Shown here: in pieces, positions 50,033 to 62,435 of the stretch
Layout of the letters: every line of letters begins with the position of its first letter
Position numbering within the stretch: the stretch's first letter is position 1
Origin: Microthyrium microscopicum
Lineage: Eukaryota > Ascomycota > Dothideomycetes > Microthyriales > Microthyriaceae
Reading direction: 5' to 3'
Assembly: GCA_010405405.1 (NCBI GenBank)
Contig: MU004234.1
Span: forward strand, 833,275-897,274
DNA length: 64,000 nucleotides
The notes under the pieces: generated by a model
Database searches by the model: none
Seen by the model: the letters and a program-made list of their open reading frames with translations, nothing else
What the model was told of the DNA's origin: nothing
Made by a program: the position numbers and the translations under genes

Positions 50033-50428
50033 ACTAGAGTAAAAGAGGCGATAATAACTTGCCTATACTACTGTAATATCATTTTGTTGAACAATCTTTT
50101 CACCTCACTGATTCATTTTATTTTACTAGTTCTACAAGGATTAAGAGACGAACCTCGATGATCAGTTCTTCTCCTGAGCTGGACTCAGTAACATACATCA
50201 CCACTATCTGAGTCTCTGAGATATGCCGTATGGGGGAGAAGAAGGATTATGATGCATATGCACAAGGCTAAGAAAAGCAATCATAGCCCATACAAAATAC
50301 GGCCTGTAGCTTTGTCAGCCACTTCAAGTTGCGTCCAGAGATACTCTAGGGTCACTCTCGTGTTTGCATAATCCAGCCTGAGCCCATCCTGTACATAGGA
50401 GTCAGGACCGAGAATTTCCAGTTTCAGA
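50033..50428. other. 5' flank of the degenerate P450
   Basis: Balanced sequence right after the transposon block, which should include the former P450 promoter. Nothing else is recognisable. Confidence 0.4.
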
Positions 50429-52090
50429 ATGCAGTATCAAAGCGTTACCAGTCTTAAGGCGGCAGCCATTCTGTCACTTATCTACCTCGTGTACATTCTT
50501 GGCTTATATGCTTATCGTTTTTTCTTTCACCCACTGTCAAAGTTTCCAGGACCCAAACTAGCAGCTTTGAGTCACTGGTATGAGTTTTACTACGATGTTT
50601 TGCAGCATGGGCAGTTCACAGAGCATATTCAAGAGCTGCATAAGCTTTACGGTAAGTAGTCGTCTAGTGTGGCATTAAAGCTACTAGTGTTGACAGGCAT
50701 GATGTATGAAGATGGCAGCTTCCAGAATATATCACTGAGCTTCCGAATAGGTCCAATTGTACGAATCACACCCACGGAGATTCATATCAGCGACCCAGAG
50801 TTCTATGATACTCTTTATGAGAGATCTGGCCGACGAGACAAATATGGCTACTTCTCCCGTCGCTTCGGGTATGCATCTGATAGCTTTAGCACCATACACC
50901 ATGATGTGCACCGCATGCGACGAAGAGCACTTTCGCCGTTCTTTTCGGTCAAATGCATCTCTGAGTTCCAACCAGTCATACGAGCAAAGACGGCAAAATT
51001 CTGCAACAAGATCGCGGAGTATCAGTAAGCCGGTCGGGTTCTTCCCCTGCATTCGGCATTGATGGCTCTCACCACAGATATCATTACAGAATACGCATTC
51101 GCCAATTCCTACGACCAGCTTGATAGTCCAAATTTTAAGGACACTTTGCACGACGCCCTTCTCACTTGCTACATCACGGGCCACTTTGCTCTTCATTTCC
51201 TTTTCGTCTTCCCGATCCTTGACTCACTGCCCGACTGGTTCGTTATCAAAGTTCAACCTCTCCTCCGACCTATGGTTGGCATCAAGCGGGATTTAGCACA
51301 GAAAGTTCGCGCTATCCGGGACGGGACCAACGGTGGACACAAGAGTGCTTCTCATGCCACGATATTCCACGAGCTACTTCACAGCGATCTACCCGAGCCC
51401 GAAAAGACTGACAAACGACCCGCTGATGAAGCACAGCTCATCGTCGCTGCGGTCTAATCACAGCGTCTTGGGCACTCACGGTCGCGAGTTTCCATTTGGC
51501 TGTCGACCCAGCTAGACTGGCAAAGCTACGTGCTGAGTTACGCTCTGCAGGGGTTTCAGCAAGTGATGAGACGGATTGGCGAACACTCGAAGGACTATCT
51601 TATCTTAATGGGTGCGTTCGTAAAGCCATAAGACTAGCTCATGGAACGAGTACGCGTTCACCGTGGTTGGCACATGACCAAGAGTTGCATTATCAGGACT
51701 GGGTGATCCCGAAGAATACACCAGTGAGCATGACGAATGTAGATATTCTCATGAATGAGGATATATATCTGGAGCCTAAAGAGTTTCGGCCAGAGAGATG
51801 GATTGAGAACCCTGTGTTGGAGAAGTATTTTGTGCCCTTCACGAAAGGTAGTTGGCAGTGTCTGGGACTTAAGTAAGTTGATCAGAGGAATAAACCGAAT
51901 AACAGGCTGATCTCGACACAGTTTGGCACAAGCGGAGCTGTATATTGTGCTTGCCATGGTATTCATTCGCTTTGATTTCCAACTGTATGAGACTGATGTG
52001 TCCGACGTTGAGATGGTGCATGCGTATTTGATTCCTTATTCTAAATGGGAGAGCAAAGGGGTGAGAGTTCTTGTCAATTCGATTGACTAA
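50429..52090 (+). pseudogene. Degenerate cytochrome P450 monooxygenase
   Basis: Fungal microsomal P450 architecture is clear: an N-terminal membrane anchor, the hinge FFFHPLSKFPGPKLAALSHW, a C-helix block HRMRRRALSPFFS, a PERF-type FRPERW and the haem loop FTKGSWQCLG. Exons are 50429-50651, 50751 to about 51872 and 51922-52090. The gene is broken in several ways. An in-frame TAA (51026-51028) stands where CAA is expected, and the frame is clean on both sides. One base is missing at about 51452 in the I-helix, after ADEAQLIVAA, and the next frame continues normally. The ExxR helix reads RKAIRL, with Lys for the invariant Glu. The haem loop has Trp for the conserved Arg. The likely ancestor is a trichodiene-oxygenase or benzoate-hydroxylase-like fungal P450. 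A functional product is very unlikely. Confidence 0.85.
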
Positions 52091-52382
52091 AGGCTTTCTT
52101 ATCAATAAATGTCATCTGTTCTATCTCTGGCTTGTCATATGAGATTGGGCTGGAGCCTGGAGTTCGATGCATCGCGACTTCCCTTCCTGTTCTGCACCTT
52201 CCGTCTTTTCATGGCTGCTGTCCTAACTTCATCTCCTCCATTTTGCCACCGACCTTTCTTCTCTACCACTCTCATTTTTCTCATTCTTGTCTTGGAATCG
52301 GGATTTTGTCATATTCACTGCTGTCTTCATTCTGGGTGCTTACCTGTCTCAATTTGGCCGTCGTGCCACACCAGAACACAAT

Positions 52383-55300
52383 ATGGACAATCTATCACCC
52401 ATCTATGAACGATCTGACGAAGACGCTCAAGGAGAAAGCTTCAATCGAGATCGTGCTCAGCGAGTTCAGCATGTTCCCACTGTCGATCGGGGTGTCCCAT
52501 ATGACATATCAGCTAGACCAGACACTGCAAGCTCTGATGTTGAGCAGTTCAGATATCCTGCATATGACCGGCGCACTACATTTGCGAGCGCTGCCTCCAA
52601 AGAGCCTGCACCAAATAGAGGTGAGCAATGTTCAAACTTGATAATAGCTTGTGCATAGCTGATGCAACAATAGGCCCACTGGTCATGCCTCCGGGAGTTG
52701 TGGTGCGTGGAATGGGCCCGACCCGCACACTCTCAGCAAACTCCAACGCATCAACAGCGCCAGATGATCGTGTTAATCTGATACCAGAGGATGATCGGTC
52801 ACTGCGGTATACTCCACGTGGTTCTCCAAAGCCGGCAAACCAGAACATTCTACCTGATCAGGTCAAGGACACGGAAGATGTTGCCAAATTCCATGATCAA
52901 GGACCTGCTAAAAATGCTCTGGCAAATGCTGATATGGACCTTGACAACTCTGTTGAGGACCAAACAGCTACTGGCCTGGCGGCATTTGCTAAAGCCGATA
53001 GCCCTTTGAATGGGAACCGTCCTGAGTCGAAGCTGAGACGAAATGGTATGAACACAAAGCGGACAGGCAACAGAAAAAAGAAGCAGAAAAAGCCCCAGCT
53101 GGAGCTTCGTGAAATCCAGCATAGTACTGATCTAGATCCTGGAAACGTGCAAGACGAGCCTATCAATGATGCAAATGGGAGCAAAGGCATTCGCCACTCA
53201 CCTGAATCCCATGAAGAGCGAGGCTATTCCCCACAACTCAATCCTGATCAACAAGAGCCATTTGTGCAAGAGCCACCGCATGAACAGGGTCACGGTCTCC
53301 AGGCGAATGCAGAGTCAGGTCATCTCCAGGAGCCTTATCAGAATGGCGTTCATCAAGAGGAGCATCCTCACTCCCACGAAATTCACAATGGGAACAATCA
53401 TGGCATGCCCATCATTGATTCTGCTCCAGACGTACATCAGCCAGCTGTGGATCATGACATCTTGCATCAAGTTGCGGCCTCGCATGGACAAGTCCGAGTC
53501 AGCAGAAAGCGACCAAAAAAAGCCCCAAGACACTCCCCACAGCCTCCACAGCCTGTGCAGAAACCTGAGCCCAATCATGTCCAGCGTGCTTGCAACGTCA
53601 TGACCGCGGTCTTCGAGGCACAAGCGCAGGATATGGAGAACCTCAAGACCGAACTTGAGAGCAAACGCTATGAACTTAGCGAGCTATGTCACCGTTACAA
53701 CAATCTTGTGACCGTGAATGATGATCATGAGATGGAAATCTTGGATCTGCAGCAAAAACTCGACAACTTGGAGCTAGAAATTCCCCGACTTTCATCCATT
53801 GCAGTTGCACTGGAACAGTCCACCCAGAACCACGGAGATTTACTAAATTCTCAGGCTGAATTACATCAATTGCACAAGGCAGGACTGCAAGATGCGTGTA
53901 GCGAAGCATCTCTGTTCAAGCCCCAACTAGAGATAGCACTGGTCGAGCTTGAAAAGAAACAAGCCGAGTTGAAAGAGCTGCGAACACAATATATTGAGTT
54001 GAATATCTCCATCAACGCTCGCCTCCGCGAGTTGGAGCGCGAGAATGCCAGTTTTCAGGAAAAGCTGCGACAAAAGGACGAACTCCTAGTTGCGGAAAAA
54101 GACAAATTTAACAAGATCGAGGAGCGATTGGGCAGTGTCTTGCTGGACAAGGAATCAAATGTCGAATCCAAAGTGCAAGAAGCGGAAACCAAAATCTTGA
54201 ACGTTATGTCTGATCTGCAGTCCGTCCTGAAAGTTGTTCAAGATGGCCAGAAGCCAGCTGACACCATCGACCCAAATGAAATACTCTCCTTGGTCAAAGA
54301 GTTGCATTCGCGACAGTATGTGTCTGTGGATGATTTTGCCAAAGTCGATGGACTGCTGTCAAGCATTAAAGGCCGGTAAGTCTCGACACGTTCTGGTAAT
54401 GTTTGATAGTTTGTACTAACATTGATAGCTTGGATGACCTCGCGTCTCGTCCAGTGCCACTTTCTTCCGAGGCGGGCACCACTACCGTATCGGTCGACTA
54501 TGGTCCAGACATCCGAAAGATTGAGTCTATCGTACAGACTCTCCGATCCGACATGCTATCTTCAAAGTCTCTTCAAGAGAAAGTTGATGCTCTGAAAGAG
54601 GAAAATTCTGGCCTTCAAGCTCAGATGCTTTCAAAAGCAGATCATACCTCGGAATTAGAGGAGATCCGGAGTACCTTGACAGAGGATAAAAGCACCGCTC
54701 TTGCGAATCTTGCAGATGCTACCCGTGAATTGGCTGAAATTGAGAAGCGACATGCGGAGGAAACCGCGAATCTTGCTGCGGAGCTTTTGCAAGCTCGCAG
54801 TGAGCTTCAGCTGGCAACGGAGTTATCGACAACGACTCAGGGTGATCTTCAAGCTCTCAACGAGAAACTGCAAGAGGCGGAAGCGAAAGTGACCAAGCTG
54901 GACGACGCCAAAGTTCTTGCCGAACAGGAGGTATGCTCTACAACATAGAAATTTTGACTTCTTGAGTTTGGCTAATCACTTCATAGACCCAGAAACAAAT
55001 TTCCGAGATCAAAGAGGCAATGTTAAAGTCCTCCAAAGATGTCCTGGAAAACAAAGAGGCCAAATTTGCAAATGACATGCACCAAGCAAACCGAAAACTT
55101 GATGAGGCTGAGAAGAACATCAAGAAGGTGGAGATTCGGCTTTCCCTGGCAACCAAGACTGCTGAGGAATTATTTGAAGAAAACAAGACCTTGAAGGCTG
55201 AACGTGAACGAGCGGCTCAAGATCTGTCGGAGAAGCACAAGGCAGAACTGGCTCAACAGAAGCAGTTTGCCTTAGAGAGCCTTCGCCTCAAACTTGATGA

Positions 55301-57137
55301 GCAACGCCTTGATCTGCAGGGAAAGACGTGGACCAATCTAGAGGCGGTTCGAAAAGTACATGCCCAAGAAGTTGAGGCACTCAAACATGACCACGATCAG
55401 TGGATCCAGGAGCTAGGCGGGAAACATCAAGCAGAGATGAGCCAGCAAAAAGATCGCTTGGAACAAAACCTTCGCCACGATATCGAGACTCAGCGTCTTG
55501 AGCTTGAAGGCAAATTCGCGTCAGAGCGTGAGACTTTCAGAGAGCAGCTTGACCAGGTTCAGCAAGAACTGGAGGGTTCCAAGAACAAGATTGTGCAGAT
55601 TCAAGGTGACGCTGAAAAGCAACTGAGCCAAGAACGAGAGCAGTCCCGTCTCGAAAAGGCCAACCTGAAGAAGAAATGCGAAGAGATCGAAGCCAAGGCA
55701 AAGGCATTCCTAGACTCGCAGATGGGTAGGTTGCATGAACATCGCCAAGAATTTACTACGCAGCAGAGTGAAAGCCAGAATATTCTGCGAAACAGCCAAC
55801 ACCGAGAAGTCAGCGGAGGAAGCCAACTGGAATCTATTGAGAGACATAGTCGAGGTGTTCAACGTAGCCCACGTCCTCACTCTCAAGCTATGACTCGACG
55901 CTTCGTGGAGTCTGTTGATATTGAAAATCGTATGGATCCACGACGTCGCAATACACAAGTACCACATGGCTCCCACACTCTTTCCGATGTGGGCAAGAAA
56001 GCTTTGTCTCACCTGAGACCACCTACTGCGGAGGAGATGCTTTATGGAGGAAAGGGCGTACAGAACAAACCCAGTTCGGAGCTTTCCACCATCTCTTACA
56101 AGGCAACTCCTCCGGACCTCGTTCAACGACGGGGCACTGTGAAGGTCACAGGCCCGGCGTATGGTCAACAATCCACTAGCCATCGGGAGGAGGCCGAGAA
56201 TTTGATGCTACCGCCGGACAGACTCTTTGCGCCCCTGAGAGTTTCTGCAAACCCATTCCTGGGGAACGATGTGTATCGTTCGATAAGCCCACCAGCTGGC
56301 CTCGAAACAGTGGATGATCGAGGCAAGACAATTGCAAGCTTTGACATCTACAAGCATAAAAATCACATCCCAAGATCTAGCGTACCACCTTCGTCAAGAG
56401 GTAGTATCGGCGGGGAATCAGTTCTTGTCGAGAAAGCCCATCGTCGTCAGAGCACAGTCCTAGTAGAGGAAACGCAGAATGAAGATGAGTTTGGAGAACC
56501 AATTATTCCAGGACGAGCTAGATTGATCAACGAGGGGTCACACTTGAGTCGTATCGAAGAAACCCAGTTGAGCTCTCCATACAATTCTTACTCGGGTCGC
56601 ACTATGGCGCAGGTAAGTCCAAAGACTGACGGTTGATTATGGGATGGTCAAGTATCGCACTAACGCTTCCAGACCAGTCCTGCCCAACGATCAGAGGTGG
56701 AAGCGCTGAACGATCTAGCCGGTGACATTCTTGCAATGATTCCAGACACCTCCGAGGAGGCAACTCAGAAGGAAGACCGACCCCGCATCTTTCGATCGGG
56801 TACTACGAAACGCCATGCGGAGACTGATGCTGATGATGCTCCTCATCCAAAGCGGATCAGCTTGATCGTTCGCCCTCCAGCCACACCAAGCACTTCCACT
56901 GGCCGCGCCAAGTCGAAGGCCCCAATTGATATCGAAAGTGGACTATCATCTCAAGACCGGCGAGTTATGACGCGTAGCAAGTCCGTCAGAGGCGCGCATG
57001 CCCAGAATGACAAGCACAGCGAACATCGACCTTCTAGTCGTATGCCTGTGGTAGAATCCAAAGCTATCAAACGAGGAAGCAAGAAATATGGTTCTGGTAC
57101 AGCGATGAAGGACCGATTCGCGCGAGAGCTGCAGTAG
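52383..57137 (+). CDS. Large coiled-coil protein, unknown family
   Basis: Five exons (52383-52620, 52674-54375, 54429-54930, 54987-56612, 56673-57137; introns 53-60 bp with CTAAC or CTAAT branch sites) encode 1510 residues. Residues 1-400 are disordered, Pro/His/Gln-rich, with basic patches (RKKKQKKPQ, RKRPKKAPRHSP). About 405-960 is predicted coiled coil, with heptad-like Leu/Glu/Lys runs such as AALKHD and LEQNLRHDIETQRLELEGK. The C-terminal third is Ser/Arg-rich and ends GSKKYGSGTAMKDRFARELQ. No enzymatic domain is visible. Such architecture suits a structural protein of spindle pole, septum, nuclear envelope or meiotic axis, but I cannot choose. An earlier start would need a further exon; the frame upstream of 52383 lacks an ATG. 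Confidence 0.8.
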
Positions 57138-57512
57138 AACTTGCAATCGTGATACCATGCGCGTCCAACACGGGAACTGCGCGAACAGTCCAACATTCTA
57201 TCGCAAGCAGAATACTCCGACAAAGCCAATAGCATAGGAAAGCATGATTGACAGATACAGGGATTTAGCACAACATCGGTTAAAAATGGAGTAGCCAATT
57301 GAGGGAAGGTTCAAGAAAGACATTTCGACGTCAGACTGTAGGAAGAAAGAAGAGAAACAAAATATGGTCATGTCATGTAGTATTTAGCTCGAGCTTGAAT
57401 ATCATACAGCGATTTATTGAAACAGGGTATCTGAGGGGAGCCATGGGTGTGATGAATGCAATATACGTGGTATGTATCGGGTGATGTTCTTCTTTCCTCT
57501 TTTGGAGTATTT
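57138..57512. other. Convergent spacer
   Basis: This is 3' flanking sequence of the coiled-coil gene and of the convergent bL33m gene. No separate feature is supported. Confidence 0.4.
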
Positions 57513-57864
57513 TTACTTTCCGCGCTTTTGTTCGAGGAAGAGAACCTTTTTCCGTACTAGGAGTTATGTCAGCGCGTGCTTTCTCAGAAGAGTTGAGTAG
57601 AATTGGCGCAACTCGGTGTCGGCCATAGGACGGGTTTGGGATCGAATCCCAGGCCAAAGTATAGGAGTCTACACGTACCGACTGGATCGTATTTGAGGAA
57701 ACTTAGTGGTCGACTTGTTCGTGGACGGGAGAAGGTTTTGAAGTAGCCGGTCATGGCCATTGAGAGGACTCGGACTGATATTATTCGGGATTTGACTGCA
57801 CAAATGAGTCAGCAAGAGACTTTGCATGACAGCAGAAGCGTTAGGACGCACCTTTTTTCGCCAT
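57513..57864 (-). CDS. mrpl39: Mitochondrial ribosomal protein bL33m (Mrpl39-like)
   Basis: This is a component of the mitochondrial large ribosomal subunit. Three small exons on the minus strand (57864-57852, 57795-57679, 57556-57513; introns 56 and 122 bp) encode only 57 residues. The first exon codes MAKK. The second begins [19 protein letters not shown]. The third finishes [16 protein letters not shown]...GK across the junction. The KYDPVVRKKVLF block is the hallmark of bL33, and [10 protein letters not shown] matches the mitochondrial form. The gene is easily missed because no exon exceeds 117 bp. Its upstream region (238 bp to the Hcs1-like start) looks like a shared divergent promoter. 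Confidence 0.9.
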
Positions 57865-58102
57865 TTTGCCGATTGACAACTTGTCGTTGGTGTTTTCTGG
57901 TTGTTCAGATGAGCTTTGAGACGAAACGATGCTTGTAGTCGGCTGTCTTGCCGAAACGGACAGGGGTCTCGGCATGCCGAGCCTAGCTCATTAAAGCTCG
58001 ATGTCCATTGACCTCATTGTGAAAAGTTGAAAACATAAACACGTCACTTTGCACCTTTCGACCAACATCGCAGCATTGACGATTCTCGCGCTCATAATCG
58101 CA
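57865..58102. promoter_or_regulatory. Shared divergent promoter region, bL33m / Hcs1-like helicase
   Basis: Only 238 bp separate the two start codons, so both promoters and leaders must lie here. It contains CATGCCGAGCC and GCCGAAACGG but no clear TATA box. Confidence 0.4.
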
Positions 58103-60490
58103 ATGCCACCCCTCGCAATCCCCCTCTTCGCCGCCCGCCAACTAACCCTCCTTGAAGCCGAACTCGCCGCCGAAACAGCCGAGTCCTCCGCCCTCACCAC
58201 CACACTTTCCCCCGCTGCCCTACAGCGCGCTGGTGCTGCGCTGATAAATCTATGTGTTGCCGCAACGCGCACCGGTTTTGGCGGGAAGACTGTGTTGGAT
58301 TTGGAGCCTGACTCGGCGACGGGCGGTGAGATGGCGGAACATGGATTGCGGGTGGGTGATATTGTGAGAGTACAGGAGATGGTTGGGGGAAGCGCGAAGA
58401 AGCGTGAGAAGGCGGAGGTGGAGAAGAGAGGTGTACAGGGTGTTGTTAGTCGGGTTTGGGCAGGGAAGATTGCAGTTGCTGTTGATGGGGAGGGAGAGGA
58501 GTTGGGGATGGGGGGACGGCTTTGGATGTATGTACTGCACTTGTTGGGCAGGAGATGAGTACTGATGGGATTAGTGTCAAATTGGCGAACGATGTCACGT
58601 ATAAACGGTAAGTTGTTTTCAGATTGTAATTTGAGACGAGATGCTGATATGGATGTAGAATGAACGATACCATGAAAAAGCTAACTACGCTTGCCGAAAC
58701 CAACTCCACGACAGAACTGATGAACGTCCTTTTCGGCCATACCACACCCAGAATCCCTAGCGCATCGACACTCGAATCTCTCAACATAACCTGGCAATCG
58801 CCGCATTTCAACGACTCCCAAAAACACGCCATCCGCTTCGCCCTCGCCTCTCCCGACCTAGCTCTCATCCACGGCCCACCGGGTACAGGCAAGACCCACA
58901 CCCTCATCGAACTCATCCTACAACTCCTCGCCCTCAATCAGCGCGTCCTCGTCTGTGGGCCCTCCAACATCTCCGTCGACAACATAGTCGAGCGACTCGC
59001 TCCACATAAAATCCCGCTCGTAAGACTAGGTCACCCAGCGCGTCTGCTACCTGCTGTTCTCGCACATTCACTTGATGTGCTCACGCAGACTTCATCGGCG
59101 GCAGCGCTGGTGAGGGATGTAAGGGCGGATATTGACTCCAGACTGGCACAATTGAAGACTACACGCGGGAAGGCGGCACGCAGTGCTGTATATGGCGAGG
59201 TCAAGGAGCTGCGGAAGGAGTATCGTGAGCGCGAGCGGGGTGTTGTGGGCGGTGTGGTTGGTGCGGCTCGTGTGGTGTTGGCGACGCTGCATGGTGCTGG
59301 TGGACGGCAATTAAGAGGGCAGAAGTTCGATGTAGTTGTGATTGATGAGGCTGGGCAGGCACTTGAGGCGCAGTGCTGGGTGGCTTTGGTGGGTGCGCGG
59401 AAAGTGGTGCTGGCCGGTGATCATTTGCAGTTACCGCCGACTGTTAAGGCCGCTGATAAGAGTTCGAAGGAGAAGAAAGAGAAAAACGACGGCGGGGAAA
59501 AGAAATCGAGCTCCGCGGAAGAGAAGGCAGAGGAGAAGGAAATGAGTAAACTTACGCTGGAGACGACATTATTTGATCGCATGCTGAAGCTACACGGCTC
59601 AGAGATCAAGACGATGCTAACAACGCAGTATCGCATGCACGAGAAGATCATGGCTTTCCCATCCGAAGAGCTCTATGATTCCAAGCTCGTTGCAGCAGAT
59701 TCTGTAAAAGATCGACTACTCAAAGACCTGCCATATGGCGTAGAGGGCACAGATGATACGCGCGAACCACTTGTCTTCTGCGACACACAAGGCGGCGACT
59801 TCCCCGAGACGAACGAGGAAGAAGAGGTAGGTAAGAAAGCCGGTCCAGGTCTCAAATTCGGCGAAAGCAAGTCCAACTCTGGCGAAGCCGCCATCGTCAA
59901 GAAGCATGTCAAAGATCTAGTCAACGCTGGCGTCAAGCCCGAAGACATTGCAGTTGTAACGCCATATAATGCGCAACTGGCCCAGCTAGCTCGCATGCTA
60001 AAAGAAGCCTACCCTGGCCTCGAATTAGGCAGCGTAGATGGTTTCCAAGGCCGCGAGAAGGAAGCGGTGATAGTCAGCCTCGTACGCAGCGGCGGCGAAG
60101 TAGGCTTCCTCGCAGAGAAGAGACGCTTAAACGGTAAGATGCCGTTTGCCGCAAGATCCGCCCAGATCCTGCACACGTGAGTATATTTGCGTTCTGGCTA
60201 ACATTGCGTGTGTATAAAAGTAAGCATGACTAGACCAAAGAGACACCTATGTGTGGTCGGCGACTCGGCCACTTTGACAAAGTAAGTTTTTTTCATATCC
60301 GACAAACGCCACTACATATCCTGGAGAAGCGAAACAATGGTCCGGCCCGTTTTAGTGTATCTACATCATCTGACCAGATCGTGTGTATTGTAGAGGAAGC
60401 AAGTTTCTTAAACGCTGGATGGCCCATTTGGAGGAACATTCTGATTTGCGATATCCGAATCCTGCCGAGCTCGAATATGAGGATAGCTGA
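58103..60490 (+). CDS. hcs1: Hcs1/SMUBP2-like superfamily 1B DNA helicase
   Basis: This is an UPF1-like ATP-dependent helicase related to yeast Hcs1 (DNA polymerase alpha-associated helicase A) and human IGHMBP2. Five exons (58103-58527, 58575-58607, 58659-60133, 60221-60281, 60394-60490) encode 696 residues, normal for Hcs1. The motifs appear in order: Walker A GPPGTGKTHT, motif II VVIDEAGQALEAQCW, motif III LAGDHLQLPPTVK, motif IV TQYRMHEKIMAFPS, motif V VDGFQGREKEAVIVSLVRS, and motif VI MTRPKRHLCVVGDS across the fourth exon. A Lys/Glu/Ser-rich insertion follows motif III. Exon 2 codes only 11 residues and is required to keep VKLANDVTYKR. The N-terminal beta-barrel contains GDIVRVQE and GVQGVVSRV. 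Hydrophobic FAARQLTLLEAELAAE marks the start. Confidence 0.92.
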
Positions 60491-62433
60491 AGCTACTTTA
60501 CAAACTTGACATTCCAAAAAACCATTCCCTTTGGTCTGGCCAGCCTGTTAGCCGTTGGGAAATATGATCGCCCTTTTGACAGCCGCCGGGGACCGCTGGG
60601 GACTGCTGGGGACCAGGTTTTGAACATTGGTCCATCTGTTTAGATTTGTTCATATCCCAGCAACTTTGAGATATTCATTTCTGAGTGGTTGGAATTGTCC
60701 CGCAGTAGAGGTTCACTTGTTATATGCAAGCTGCAAGAAAGGTGCATATTGACATGGACATGGGCGCACGCATTAGGGGTTTGCATTTGGACCAGCGGAC
60801 CTGCATGTTACAATAACCATTTACCATTCTTCGCCCCACACCTTTGAGTCTTATTGTTTTTGAAGGAAAAGAAAGCGTCTGGGTGATATGTGCGCATCGT
60901 ATATGTCAGATGCATACAGCTAGGAGAAATAAATCGAATCATACATCGATATCAAAAATGCAAGATATCGCTCCATCAAATGCCTCGTAGCTACCAATTG
61001 TCGTAGCGGTTGCAATAATGAACGTGAGGTTGGTGGTTAATAGTTATGCAAATCGGGGTCACTCCGCGTGCTCGTTCTCGCTTGACAAGCGATGGATCAT
61101 CCTCTCCATTTTTCAAAGAAAACGCCAACAAATGCGTTGTCAAATCCCAAGACGGGAATTTTGGCGAGAGGCAATGATTCGTTGGATATAACGTGTTGAT
61201 CGATAAAAAGATAACAGTTACTAGTGCACTGTGGCGGGTTTGACAGCAGCGTGGCGTCTTTTTGATGGTTGGTCAATTGATATCATTGGCATCGATTGGC
61301 ATCTGGATATGTCTGAGAACGGGAGGTTGTGTTTAAGACATTGATGGTTTAATGTATCCGAGGCTCCGACAACGGCGAACATATATTCAAGCATTGGAAG
61401 CATTATCGATCTTGTCAGCTTGTCTGCGGTAGAAAAAGGAATCATAGAGGGCCTTGTAACGTCACGCGAGATAATCCGACACGTCGATTTCTCGTACTTG
61501 AGCGACGCGCAAATACGAAACATGGCAAGATGCAGCAGCGCACCGTCGGTAGTAACCACACAACCAAGCCCATAAGCCGTCGCTGATAATTAGTAACGTT
61601 GCACGACAGATCAACGGCGCTTCCGCCCAAGAGATAGGATCATGGATTATGGAGTTGGTGATCTATCATGGACTTGGTAAAGTTGCTTTGCTGTGGATGA
61701 GGGAGGGGGACCTAATGCAGGCTAATTAGGCAAGTTTTGTGTCAGAATTGGGAATGTTGGGAATGATGGGTTGAGAAGACATGGCGCTAGTTTGAACTTG
61801 CTGCAGGCACAGGTTGGGACATCTGACAGAAACGCTGGAGTGAATGGTGGTGTGGGTGGAAAAGTGGATTGAGGATGTTGGCTTGCGTTCATGATAGCGG
61901 TATGATTACGATTGCGATTTGAAGAGGCAGACGCTATCAAAAGGCGTGTGATATTGGAAGTGATGTGGTTAATGTCGGCTTTGAGACATGTATAATGAGG
62001 ATATAATTATAGAATAAAGGATGGAGGATGGAGGATTAATGGAGGTTGGGTTGATCATTGAGCACTGAGCAGCGGGAGCCGTGTCTGAAACGGAAGGCCA
62101 CTTGGACCACACTGCCGTTTTCGATAATCCCTGTTGTGATCCACCTATCCTGGTCCATTATCTGGTAATTCTTGGTGTTTTATTTTTTTCTAATCCGTAC
62201 TTGACAGTTGACTTCAACTCCTGAATCCAGATTTTGATGTCTACGTTAAAAGTTCTATAAGCTGACCAAAACTACATCTTATGTTACCTTGCTTTTTTAT
62301 ACTATGTATGACTACACATCTGTCTTATTCCCGCTGACTCTGCCTAATTCAGACATGCCTTGATCGACATTCAGTGCAGTATCCACGTTGCTATCCGCCA
62401 TAAACGTTCCTGTCTCTAGATGCACTTGTTATG
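60491..62433. other. Gene-free region
   Basis: There are about 1.9 kb of balanced, non-RIP sequence with no credible gene. A short direct repeat of GGGGAC(C/T)GCT units lies near 60588-60613. Purine-rich GGATGGAGGATGGAGG repeats lie near 62018-62034. No RNA gene is recognised. Confidence 0.4.
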
Positions 62434-62435
62434 TA

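Noticed and set aside
57630-57655. tRNA T-arm-like sequence TTTGGGATCGAATCCCAGG
   Set aside because: It is a palindrome within the bL33m intron with no A box, acceptor stem or anticodon arm around it.
61221-61559. 112-codon minus-strand frame in the gene-free region
   Set aside because: It has no motif, no splice-extended partner and no codon preference like that of the neighbouring genes.
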